Below are positions 33,834-45,059 of a stretch of DNA of 64,000 bases, one piece after another. A program made the position numbers and the translations under genes. The notes beneath the pieces were generated by a model. That model worked only from the letters and a program-made list of their open reading frames with translations. It searched no databases and had not been told where the DNA came from. The number at the start of each line of letters is the position of its first letter. Position 1 is the stretch's first letter. The stretch covers positions 372,001 to 436,000 of the forward strand of contig JAHLKC010000004.1 of NCBI GenBank assembly GCA_025449115.1, read 5' to 3'. The DNA comes from Chytridium lagenaria. Lineage: Eukaryota; Chytridiomycota; Chytridiomycetes; Chytridiales; Chytridiaceae.

Positions 33834-35042
33834 TCACGCTTCCTCTTCGTCCTCGCGGCCATCTTCTCCTGCTTCTGCCGCTGCCACTGCAACATCTACA
33901 TTATTCTCGCCCTCTACCTCTGCCAATCCTGTACTGGCATCTGCCTCAGCGTTTGAATCTACCTCTCCCTCTAAAGGCTCTGCGTCCAAAACTACATCTG
34001 CATCTGCTTTCTCTTCCTCCATTTGAACCTCTAATTCTTTGTCAGGCGCAAGATCTTGACTTTCATCCGCCAAAGGTACTGACGCATCACCGTGATGATC
34101 CTCCATCGCAAACACGTCAGATGTCACCATCTGCTCAATATGGTCCACGTTTAAATCCTCCACACTGACTATTTCCGGTGCAAGCGTGCTCTCCACCGCG
34201 TCCGTGTATGTGGATGCAAGCGCTGGTGTGATTGCACGAGAAGATCCTGTGGTCGCAAGCGCGAGAAGTCCCGCATTTCCAGTGTCTAGACGCTCGCTTG
34301 CTTCGCCCGATGGAGCAGATATTTCAGCGCGGTTATTACTAGCTTCCGCTTCCGTTTCGGTGATTGTTATCTCTGCTTGTCCCTCGACAGCTGACATGCC
34401 GGTAATTAATGGGGATGCCGCTTTAGTAATGATACGGTCTGCGCCTTCTGCTTTGGGCGGAGAGAAGGGTGGTGTTGTTGAGGCAGGAGGGCCCATCATT
34501 GGAATGAAGCCGTGCTTGGTGTGTGCGGCAAGGTTGGATACTGACTGAAATTCTTCATCCGCCGCATAAGGCACGCCGTCATCATAAGGGTTCACGTCAA
34601 GTTTCAATCGTCCATCCTCACGTGATTCGGGTTCAACCATCGACACTCTCTCATGCCCATCAGGATGAGCCTCACCATGGCTAGCGGCCGTTTTGGCCCA
34701 AATGGAGGTCTTGAATCTGGATTGCATCTTCTTAAGATCTTGCTGCGTTGGCATACTGGCGAGCTCCTCATCGCGTCGGCGCCTTGCCAATTCCTCTGCC
34801 GCCAAACGGCGTTCATCGGTTTCCACAAGGTAACGACCAAGAGCATCAATGGGGTCCTTTGGTCTCGTCATTAGGATGTGGGTGAGTCCGTTGATTAAGT
34901 GCTTGGACACGTTCACTTGAAGGTATGTGGAGTCGTTGGTGGCGACAGGGAACTCTATCCACAAGGATGGGTCTGGGGAGCTTGGATGGCCGAGCTCCTT
35001 CATCGGCGCGGCCTTTCCGGGTTGACGACTGTACTTGCCCAT
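33834..35042 (-). CDS. Dpy-30-motif protein with long acidic tail
   Basis: Intact, intronless gene of 402 codons. Residues about 37-75 (YLQVNVSKHLINGLTHILMT, RPKDPIDALGRYLVE) form a Dpy-30 motif, the dimerisation/docking helix pair related to the RIIa fold. The RP.DPI..L..YL signature is clear. A charged helix follows (DERRLAAEELARRRRDEELA), then a basic patch (KKMQSRFKTSIWAKTAASHG). The C-terminal 200 residues are disordered and very acidic (DKELEVQMEEEKADADVVLD), ending DGREDEEEA. Dpy-30 motifs occur in COMPASS Dpy-30 itself, in adenylate-kinase/NDPK-like and DYDC proteins, and in axonemal radial spokes. The tail matches none of these specifically; the N-terminus looks most like DYDC. It is one of few genes in this window without a frame break. 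Confidence 0.75.
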   Translation of the reverse strand: MGKYSRQPGKAAPMKELGHPSSPDPSLWIEFPVATNDSTYLQVNVSKHLINGLTHILMTRPKDPIDALGRYLVETDERRLAAEELARRRRDEELASMPTQQDLKKMQSRFKTSIWAKTAASHGEAHPDGHERVSMVEPESREDGRLKLDVNPYDDGVPYAADEEFQSVSNLAAHTKHGFIPMMGPPASTTPPFSPPKAEGADRIITKAASPLITGMSAVEGQAEITITETEAEASNNRAEISAPSGEASERLDTGNAGLLALATTGSSRAITPALASTYTDAVESTLAPEIVSVEDLNVDHIEQMVTSDVFAMEDHHGDASVPLADESQDLAPDKELEVQMEEEKADADVVLDAEPLEGEVDSNAEADASTGLAEVEGENNVDVAVAAAEAGEDGREDEEEA

Positions 35043-35863
35043 TTTTACGCGGGGCTTGTTTTTACGTGAATAGAATTCTGAGGTTTAGATGGAAGCGTGA
35101 GGTTATGCAAAGAAAGACGGCAGTACTCTCAAGGAATGTAATTAAATACGAAAGGTGGGAGGCGGGGCATTGGAATGAACCTCATAGGGAAGGAACGACA
35201 AAGTCTTAGAAGAATGCTGAATCAAAACACAAACAAAAAACAAACAAAGAACATAATTCTCAGAATCATGACCAAACAATAATGTTAGAATGGAAGTATT
35301 CCATTCTGAATCAACGACCCTCTTGGTCTCTTTCCGTATACATCCAGATGATTTACAGCGTGTTCCTAGGTGATCTGCAGAATCTTCATCATTTTTTTGG
35401 GTCTCCTCTTCACCCAACCCGCCATGCCTTCTTGTGAAACCAGAGCAAACTCTCGCCAAACACTTCCCTGGTTTCAGTTCTCCCAGATTCCACCTTTGAC
35501 GTCGTTTTTGTTACCCTCTCCTAAACATACTCATACCCCTTTAGATTCAGCTCGACGGACTCCATCGACTCTTTATCATCTCCTTCTTACTTCAATCGTC
35601 CCCATTCAACACCTCTGCTACACCCTCCCTCTTCCAACCATAACTCATTCCAATAATGACATCTACAAATCAAAATTTTGAAAGTTTTCTCCAGGGCTCA
35701 AACGGCCCTACGTCAAAATTGTGGCAGCAGCAGCTTTAGAGAGATCCGACAGTGCTGTTCACAACCTCTCTTGGATCCAAGAGGTAAACGAGCGCTCGAA
35801 TCACATCAAAAATACTTTAACGATCGACGGCAACGGTGGCAGCCGGCGTTAGATCGCCTAGAG
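35043..35863. other. Intergenic region / leader of the Sly41-like gene
   Basis: The first part is AT-rich. From 35400 to 35640 it is C/T-rich, as expected for a promoter or leader in this genome. An in-frame ATG at 35678 could extend the transporter by 62 residues. No separate gene is supported. Confidence 0.4.
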
Positions 35864-37113
35864 ATGGAAGGGTCACAGGCTGAGGGGGGCAAAGACGACA
35901 GATCCGCATTTCGGCTCATGCGACATTCAGACCAAGAAACATCACCCTCAGCGTTTGATTCTTACGCTGGTGGAAATTCGAATGGGCTACCGCGGTCAAG
36001 AGGTTCCACGTCAAATGGATACGCTCCTCATCTTCCGTCATTAAAACCACATAGAAGAGATTCGGATGGACATGGGTTATCGGGGAACACTTATCAGAGC
36101 TGGATTCGTTTCATTGTTCTGTGTTTCCTGTGGTACCTGTCCTCGGCCATCACCAATAATGTTGGGAAGCAGCTCATGGGGATATTTAATTACCCCGTGA
36201 CGCTGACTTACTTTCAATTTGGTATTGTTGCGGTTCTTTCGTTCCTAAGCTCCAAGTCTTCCTCGGGGCTGGGAAGAATAAGAGGACCCACGTATGAGAT
36301 TCTGATGACGACGGCTCCATTGAGCATTTTTCAGATTTTGGGCCATATCTTTTCGTCTATGGCAATATCTAGAGTATCTGTGAGCTTTGCGCATACCATA
36401 AAGGTAAATAATATTAAGCTTTCTTTTTTGATTGTTTTGTTTTTAACATTGTTTTATAGGCGCTCTCCCCTCTGTTCACAGTATTTGTGTACAGATTTTT
36501 CTTTAGCATATCGTATAGTCGTAAAGTCTACTTCTCCTTACTTCCTCTCACAATCGGCGTGATGCTTGTATGCTCAAACAAGGTCTCCTTTCAAGTACTT
36601 GGCTTCATCTTTGCATTAATGTCCACCGTCGTCTTTGTTTTACAAAACATCTTCTCAAAGAAGTTGTTTATCCAATCTACCCGCTCCTCCGTCACCCTTC
36701 CGCACAAAAAAAAACTCGACAAACTAAACCTCCTCTTCTACTCTTCTCTCATCGCCTTTGTGCTGATGACGCCACTATGGCTCTACTCTGACGGCTTCCT
36801 TCTCCTGCGTACCCGCAGTCTGAGGAACAAAAAGAAGCAGGATCTCAACTTGCCGTCTTATTCGCCCGTTAACGGCCTCACGCACTTCTCGCAAGCTGTG
36901 TTTGCCTTTTGGATCCTCTCCCTTGTATCTCCCGTCACGTACTCTATCGCCTCACTCTTCAAGCGGATTTTTGTCATCATTGCAAGCATTTTGTACTTTG
37001 GCGAGAGCATATCCTTAACGCAGGCCTTTGGGATATGTCTCACATTTGCTGGGCTCTACATGTATGATAACGCAAAGGCGGATATTGCACATGGGGAGGC
37101 TCAGCTTGTTTGA
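35864..37113 (+). CDS. Sly41-like triose-phosphate/nucleotide-sugar transporter family protein
   Basis: Drug/metabolite transporter superfamily, TPT (SLC35-like) branch, most like fungal Sly41, which acts in the ER/Golgi. After a hydrophilic Ser-rich N-terminus, ten membrane helices begin WIRFIVLCFLWYLSSAITNN and VGKQLMGIFNYPVTLTYFQF. Family signatures are SVSFAHTIKALSPLFTVFVY, GVMLVCSNKVSFQVLGFIFA and VFVLQNIFSKKLF. After a cytosolic loop (SVTLPHKKKLDKLNLLFYSS) the last helices include SLVSPVTYSIASLFKRIFVI, GESISLTQAFGICLTFAGLY and a short tail. A single intron (36404-36459) splits TIK from ALSPLF and keeps frame. Start at 35864 is chosen for a hydrophilic N-tail; an in-frame ATG at 35678 is possible. 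The substrate cannot be told. Confidence 0.85.
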
Positions 37114-37324
37114 GTTGACGGAAAAGTCTATCGACAAAAATGGACTTCCTATCAGTATGAAGCATGAACCACTCATCATGAAGGATTAAGAAATAATTGG
37201 ATCTGCCTTATCGCCCTTATTCTACTTTATTCATTACTTAATAAACGATCATGGCCAAGGTGCGCCATACATTCCCGAACGCCATCATATTTGATCCTCA
37301 AAAAATTCAAAAACCGCATTCGGC

Positions 37325-40300
37325 ATGCTGCTTCCTGACAGCAACTTTGACCGGGATCTTTATCTATTCCTGCACTTTAGCTTCTTGAATTCCAGCACAA
37401 GACAACCTTCACCCGATGAAGCCCAGCTGAATGACATCCGAAAGCGTTTGGATGAAGCATTGGCCTTGGGTGCTCCACCAGGGTTTAAAGTCTTTCTAGA
37501 TGCCAACTCTGGCGATGACGACGATGACGACGACAGCCTCCCTATCGAGTACAGGGAAAGCCAGCGGGAAAACCCTGCGGCCATGTATTCGAGCAAGGTG
37601 AAGGAGTCTATCATTGCCGGTAAGCTTGAGGCTAGTGAACCCTGTTTTTGACGCCTCTGTAGAACTTGTGCATTGGATCCGACTTGCGTGTTTTGCTATC
37701 GATGCTTCCACGCGTCCAACCATGAGAACCACGATACGGAGTTTAGTATATCTAGTGGGAATGGGGGTTGTTGTGATTGTGGAGATGCAGAGGCTTGGAA
37801 GATTCAACCTGATTGCGAGTATCATTCTGTGCAAAAGTCGACAGAGGAGGCGCTGGATGAGATCAGCGACCATCGGATGGGGGGTTCGGCGTTGCCAGAG
37901 GTGCGCAAAGACTAAGAGTCAATCTAATGGTTGCTTCTAGAGTCTATCAGCGAGCATTCGAAAGACTATAGCTACGGTGATGGATTTCATTGTGGATACC
38001 TTGAATGCGAGCCCTGCGCCTTCGAATGCGCTGTTGGATATTGAAACGGTTCGGTCCAAGAATCCACCTGATCTCGTTCCTAAGCCGTCGTCGTTACAAG
38101 CTGGGGATGAGATGGTTTATGCCTGTTTTCTTTGGAATGACGAACAACATTCGTTTGATGAGGTCATCGATAAAGTGATGACGGCGACAAGAAAATCTCG
38201 ACAGTTTGCTGTCAAAGTGGCGGATTCAGTGGATTCGGTGGTGAGTATAAAACGGGTAGCGGTTCCTCTGATTTTTTTTATTTTATTTTAAGGGACGGGA
38301 TGTTGTATCGGCAAGCCCTTCGTTGAATCGGATTATTTACACGGCGAAAGAAGTGAGCTCTCCAGCTAGAACTGCTCACGGAGGTTTGACCGTTTCGATT
38401 CGTGCCGTTCCCGACGTGCACCGTGAGGCGGTTGCTGGGATGGCGTTGGAATGGTTCCGAACGGTATTGAAACGAACAGTTGGGAATCAGACGTTTCAGG
38501 ATCAAGAGTTTCAGTCAGTTTCGGATTTCGCCCGTGTTTGTATCTGTGAGGAGCTTGGTGCTCCTAGGAGGCCGATTCGTGAGATTTTTGCTGGAAGATC
38601 GTATGATGAAGCTCAGTTCTCGCATTCGGATTATCAGCCATTGAGACTTGATTATTTCCTTGCTTTTGAGTCCAAGCTGTGGAAGTCTGTGAGAAATACG
38701 TTGAAAGAGTTGTATATTAGCACGATGATTGTGGTTGGAGATGAGTTCAAGAAAACATTAGGTACGCCTGGTTTCTGTGTTTGACTCCAAATACCCTATA
38801 TACTGATTCTATGTTCCTGAACAGCTCGTCGGTTTGCGCAAAGTTACCTTATGATTGCACATTCATATTTGATGAAGGATCGCGAATGGGATCTTTCCAT
38901 AATCAATCTGTCGGTTCAACTTTTCACCGTCCCCACCATCGCTGCACACCTTGTCGAAAAGACCAACGTGGTGGCTGTTCTTTTTGACCTACTCAAGACT
39001 CTTTTCATGTCGGACGCTTACCCAGAAGCTTGCAATTTAAGCAAGTTTTTCAAGGCTTTTCAGACAGGTCATTCGGTGAAACTCCCGCATTACCCAAAGT
39101 TGCATTGCGAGCGAAATGACATATACCGAACGTATCAGTACGACCACGTGTTTCATGACGTGCAGTATCTTCTCGGAACACCTCAAGTGGCGGCATCGAT
39201 CTTTAGAAAATCCAATTTGGATGGGTTGGATGCATTCCTTGATCTCTGCTGTTTGCTTCAAGGAATGAACCCGCAGCAACGCGAAGAGACTGTTCACGTT
39301 GCTTATGAGTCCTTGGGGTGGATTGGCGCGTTCCCAGTCAGCATCAATATTTGCAACATGATTGATCGCATGTTAGATACCTTTGCCCCCACCACCATGG
39401 AGAATGTGGAAGCGGATTTCACGCACCTCCTCACAGCCATTCGCAAGGTCAACCAAAAACTTGATCTCTGGTGTGCTCATGAGCAACAATCAGAGCTCAT
39501 GACGTTGCTACGCGCCGACCCGGCTCGGTACGAGAATTCAACTGCATACGATACATGGAAGCACGTGTCGTTTGTCAGTGGAATAGAATCCAAGATCATT
39601 CATTACAATGTTGCAAAGCTGGAAGCCTCGTTTCATTACCCGATGCAATGGCTACTCTCTGGGCTTTGACTTTGGTACCAAAGTATATGGTTGCCATGAG
39701 GTCATCGGCTTTGGCGAGGCAGTTTAATGCGGCTGAATTGTTTGTGGACGAAACACCATTGGATGCAGTCACGACACGTGATGAGCCTGATTCAAGCTTC
39801 CAGCCTCATATTCCAGCAAGGGATGCAGACGGGGCCAACGATATGGAGGTGGATATTGACACGACTTTGGATATCTCGGAAAATTTGACCAATTTAGCGG
39901 CACATGATCGTGTTTTGAGGATCATGGAGTATCCTCTTCGCGTTGAAGTGTTGTTGGCTCAAGTTCATAGTGGACTTTGGGTGCGAAACGGTCAGGCTAT
40001 GAGAGATCAAGTTCATACGTTCGCCAACCATCTTCTCGTGATCTCGGGGATCATTATCTGTATCTCCTCCATTCTCATTTGCTCTTCTTGGAACCGATCG
40101 CTACCTTGCTGCTATGCTTGACAAATTTGGGTTGATGGAATGGTTTTCCGGCCAGTCTGCTCATTTGGCCTATACTCAACGTATCAATCAACGCCAGCTT
40201 AATGTCCTTGTTGAGGACTTTTTGTTAAAAATGATTTTCGTGCTGACTGAACGCGCAAAATGTACCGCCATGGCCGACGGAAGCTCAGATTCGGAGAGAG

Positions 40301-43300
40301 CTTATCCATGTTCTTGCTGTCAACTCCAACGGGATGCAATTCTCTAAAATTGGTGAACTCATCCCTGATCGTTTGACGCGGGATCGTCCGTTATCGTCGG
40401 ATATAGTGGTGGAAGATGGTAGACCTGTAGAGTTTCAGGCTACATCAAAGTCGTTGGAGACTATACTCAAGGAGTTGGCTACATTCAAGTTCCCTGATAA
40501 TGCTTCTGATATTGGGTTATATGAACTTGAGACTGAGTAATTTGACTGAAGTGGATGCTTGGTTCCAACATTACAACCCGACTCAGAGGAGTAGCCTTGA
40601 AGCTGTGTTTACGAAACATGCTGAGGCTCGATTGAAAGATGTTCCTAAAGACTTTATCCTCACGTCGTTTGTTGCGGGGGAAGATAGTCAGCAGTTAAAG
40701 AAGGCTTATCGATTCAGGGTTCGCCCGCCTAAAGTTGTTTGGGTTGAGGAGCCGAGTGTATTTTCTGAAATGAATTACATGTCGCTTAAGCCGTCGTTCC
40801 TCAAGATTGCCTTCTTTGGACTTTACAATTTGACGAAAGTTGAGAAACCTATTGTCAGTGACAAAATCATGGCAGCCATCGTGCACTTGCTTTTGTATGC
40901 TGTGGAAAATGATGTCCTGTTGTTGGAGAAGAATTCAGAGACTGATACTTTCTCCGCCAAGGCCGTGAATGTTATTTTTACTGTCACGGAAGAAAGAGGA
41001 AATTTCACGTCTTCGATTTTCGATTTGGTGCTGAATGTTTTGAATCGATACGATGAGGAAAACTTTAAGGATTATGTTGATAAATTTACCTATATCGCTT
41101 CACAAATTACCAAGCTTTCAAAGTCTCTCGCGGACCCGAAGATTCGTTCGTGGAGAGATAACCATCGCCTACGATCGGAAGAGGACAACACGGCCGCAGT
41201 TAAAGAGGAGAAGGCACGTCGAAAGGAGGCCAACAAGAAACGTCAAGCTGCTTTGATGGCTCAATTTGAGAACCAACAAAAAGCTTTTATGCAAAACTTC
41301 GCTGAAGATGAAGATTTTATTAACGAAAAAGTCTTCAAGAAGGAGTTGAGGATAGCGATGTGACAATGGAATCTACTATTGAGGCCATTCCAAATGAAAG
41401 GGAGAAGGAGTTTGGAGCGGGGAATTGTATTGTCTGTCAAGAGGAGATGGTCGTTGGGACCAAAGAGTATGGATACCTCAGTCTAATGCAGACTTGTCAG
41501 ATGGAGAGAGCCCGGTTCTTGAATTTCCAAGACCCCGATCACCTACGTGCGTTGATTCTACGTGGAGGGTCGCTTGATGTGGAGGACAAGTCAAATGCTT
41601 TGACGCCATCTGGCAAGAGCCCACCTTCAACACCGTTAAAAGAATTGAAACGTATGCAATCAGCCGCTTCCGTGAAATCTGGGGCGTCGTCATCAAGGAG
41701 AGACCCTAAAGCCGCTCAATACGTCATCCCGCCACCTTACCTGCTGTTGAACGGACCCCAGAACTGTACGTGTCGACTTGCGGCCATCAAATGCATTTGT
41801 CATGTTTTGACGTGTACAAGAATTCGGTGATTGCGAGGCAACTTTGAACGATGAAAGAAATTTCGCAGAAAATATAGAGAGACACCGAGTTTTTGTGTCC
41901 GCTTTGCAAATCCTTAGGGAATTGCATCGTACCGGTGCTTGGCAAAGTCAGTCAAGGAATATGTGAATTGGAATGGATCTAGAGCTGGGACTGACGACTT
42001 TGGGTCCGCTGATTCGAAAATGGGGCAACTTGAAATGTGGTTTAAGGAGAGATCACCCACCATTGAGAAAATTATTGTTGGAGAAAAATGGAGAACGTGC
42101 TTCCACTCCAACAGAGGCTCCGGCTGAAGCAAGTTTGCTGGAACCTCCGTCTAGTCCGACTAACCAAGGCATGATTGGAAGGTTTATGACGTTCTTCAGA
42201 CGGCGTGGTAGCATCACGCCTCAGTCAGCGGCTCCTCTGGCTAGCCCAGCCGAGAGAAGAAGTGAGGGATCTGTGCGCCTTATCTCGGGCATCTTCTCTT
42301 ACATATTCCCAACTCTTGAAATTATTACAAAGGCGAGCAAGCAGGGAAGCTTTTACGACAGGCTTCTTGCAAGCGTGACAGGCACGGTGTCGGGTATTGA
42401 ACGTGGAGCGCGTGGCATTGCCTCCAAAAGCTCCAACTTCCGCATGGATCATGGACGGAATGGGTTTAAACGGGTTGATGTTTGGAGACGGTTGGCCATC
42501 AAACACTTGCAGTACTAAGGCTTATCTCCTGTGCTGTACTGCAACTTCGACCCTTTGAAAAGAGTTTTTCAGAGGGAAGTAGCATGAAACGGAATGCGCA
42601 GAATCTTCTTTCATATGTGTTTAGACCTGTGACGGCTGAGGAGGAAAGTCTGCTGATAAAGGATGCTTTTGAGAACTTTGTTGAGCATACTATCATCTAT
42701 GACTTTGAGGGGGATTTTGGCCTTGAGGACGGGTTTAGGTCTTTGACCATCTTCTGGATCATCGAAGTGATGAGGTTTTGGTGGCAGCTTTGGAGAGTAT
42801 CTGGGTTGGTGATGATACATGGGATTCTCTTAACGCAGAAGAATCTACGTCTGCCATGGAGCGTAATGTTTTCCCTGAAGGTTCGTATTATAAAAGTATT
42901 GGTGTTGCTAATTATCACAGATTTAGAAAGTCTGAAACAGTTCGTTATGAAGTATCATGGCTCCGTTCTGCCAAGTCTCTCCAGATCTAGTGCAAGCGTT
43001 TGTAGATGTTGTTGATTTCAAACGTATTTGCGATCTTTTAAGAATCGTTACTCTTCCTTTTTTGCGCAAGAGCTCTATTTACTTTGCCGTCAAGTTCAAC
43101 GTCGTCCCTCCATCTGGCGACAATGGTTTCGGATATGAAAAACCCCGCCGAGGACGCGTTCAAGACCAATTCTATCGATGAATTCGATCATTTGCGCGCG
43201 TATCTGAATCTGCCTGACATTTTTGAGATCGCTCGGTGGTCGCTTATGGAAACTGGAGCCGATCTTACTCGTGCGATTGTGGCCAGATGCTTGAATAATC

Positions 43301-43960
43301 TCAAGGACAAGTGTTTCCTCGAAAGTGAATGTCAATTTGGGTTGTCTTTTACGGAAAAAAAGGAGACTCGCCCGACCTTTTCGAGAAGCATTGTCTTGAA
43401 GGATCCCCTTCCATTCAGACTGATTGCCCTTCCGCAGAAGCTTGAAACATTATTTGAAGACTGCTTCAAGCGCGTCTGTAATCGGTGTAATAGGAATATT
43501 CCTGAACCGGGGCTATGTCTGGTGTGTGGAGCGTTTGTCTGTGCCAGAAGCTTTTGTTGTCAGGAGCAGGACCTTGGAGAGTGCAATATACACATGAGAG
43601 AGTGAGTGCCCTACCTTCGCTATAGGTATTAACCAGCAATTATTTTTAGGTGTAGCGGAGAAATTGGGGCTTTCTTCCTTATTAAAAAGTTTCGGATTCT
43701 GTTGCTTCATGTCGAGAAGGGTCATTTTAAGGAGCCTCCTTATTTGGACTCTCATGGTGAAGTAGACTTATCGATGAGGTTTGTGTAGAATCATCAAGCT
43801 GCGTTTAATTTAAAATTTCATTAGGAAAGGACGGCTTCAATTTTTGCACGAGCGTCGATATGAAGATATTATTCGATTGTGGGCCTCTCATACAATTGCT
43901 CCTACAGTGGCTCGGGCGGTAGATGCAACCCCCTACTACGGCACATGGACGATATTCTAA
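37325..43960 (+). CDS. UBR1-type N-recognin E3 ubiquitin ligase
   Basis: Large E3 of the N-degron pathway, recognising destabilising N-terminal residues. In order: a UBR box (about 37615-37860: LDPTCVFCYRCFHASNHENH, GGCCDCGDAEAW), a ClpS-like domain for bulky N-degrons (MVYACFLWNDEQHSFDEVID, about 38110-38240), a long helical scaffold, and a RING-H2 (CIVCQEEM near 41430; STCGHQMHLSCFDVYKNS near 41770; FLCPLCKSLGNCIVPVL near 41890). The C-terminal cap includes PEPGLCLVCGAFVCARSFCC, YLDSHGEVDLSMRKGRLQFL, ERRYEDIIRLWASHTIAP and YYGTW, as in known UBR1 proteins. Introns include 38241-38292 and about 38761-38823. At least eight frame breaks occur (such as 39660, 40100, 40300, 40540, 41360, 41760 and 42500). 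One in-frame TGA (37649) falls inside the UBR box. Conservation across the breaks argues for an intact gene with assembly errors. Confidence 0.9.
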
Positions 43961-44170
43961 ATACCCATGAATCTTAAACGGAGGCCAGTAGACCTTGAGC
44001 AACACTTGCTCGCATCTGAGAGGAGATTAGAATTTTTATAATTCAAAAGCTCTGACCTTATTGCTTATGGGCTTTTCATGGGAGAGGTATCCCTCGAAGA
44101 GTCGTTCCGCAAGCCAACGGCTTTTTATTGTGCATAGCTCGACATTCTATATCATTTTAGTTTAAAAATA

Positions 44171-45014
44171 TTACTTCTCATGTTTGCCACAACTTACATC
44201 GAATTGCATGCGAAGTGAGTTATCAGCTTTTTTTGTAAAAATGACTTGCTGTTTGGTTGATACATTTCCTGCTGGGAAGTTCTTTTCGAATTCGGCGATA
44301 GCTTCATTGGCTTCCTGTCCCTCAGGAGTTATTCCGCCAGTCCCGAATTCTTTGGCATGCTTCGCAGTAAGAAATCGGATAAAGCCTTGACGCAAGTGAG
44401 TACCAGTTGTGGGCCGCACTGGTTGAATCACCAGAGTAAGTTCCGTTCCGGGTCGACGCACGAAATCTTTCATGTGCCAGCCATCCTCAATCCTTGCATC
44501 AAAGCATTTGCGGTAAATGAGCTCCATTTCTTACTGTGCTTGATCCCCGCCTTTATAAACATTTAAAAATGATTCTGGTGCGATCATTTACCAAAGACCC
44601 CTGATCGGCGTAGAGAGCCGCGACGTAAACGTTGAAGTATAATGCCGTAACCTGTCTAACACCCAGGCCAAGCAATTTAAACCTGTGTAGGGATTCGCGA
44701 CCATCCTTATCTGCATACACAAGCTCAAGGGACCGTGGCATTTGTACTTTGGTGTCCGGGTCGATCATGACTGCTTTCTCTTCCGATGTATTTTCCATCA
44801 CTGATTTGGCAGGAACTCCTGCATCCGCCGCCAGCGAATTCTTCCATCCAAAAACGGCAAATGCACTCAAAGATGCCGCTACAAGTCCTGTCCTTCCCCA
44901 CGCCGTTGATGTTCGTAGAGGCCTGGCCAGTCCGTGGCTTGCTCTAACCTGTCTTGATGCATGCAAAAGCCTCTGTGTGGATCTCAAAAGGAACATCTCT
45001 CCCAAATATTTCAA
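44171..45014 (-). CDS. Mitochondrial chalcone-isomerase-fold protein (Aim18/Aim46-like)
   Basis: Fungal chalcone-isomerase-like protein of mitochondria; the family has the fold but no established isomerase activity in yeast. The N-terminus is basic and Ser/Arg-rich (MFLLRSTQRLLHASRQVRAS), fitting a mitochondrial presequence, followed by a possible membrane anchor (GLVAASLSAFAVFGW). The domain begins MPRSLELVYADKDGRESLHR, LLGLGVRQVTALYFNVYVAA with the family's LG.G.R...... pattern. After an intron (about 44535-44591) it continues WHMKDFVRRPGTELTLVIQP, FIRFLTAKHAKEFGTG and QQVIFTKKADNSLRMQFDVS. The stop is at 44171. It starts 45 bp from the divergent NAR1 gene. The start at 45014 could be replaced by ATG 44996. 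Confidence 0.82.
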
Positions 45015-45059
45015 ATCTTATTTCTACAATCAAATCTGGTGAAACGGACAACTCTCTTG

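Noticed and set aside
37325..43960. Programmed ribosomal frameshifting in UBR1
   Set aside because: There are too many shifts in both directions without common slippery motifs; the same pattern is seen in unrelated genes, so assembly error is simpler.
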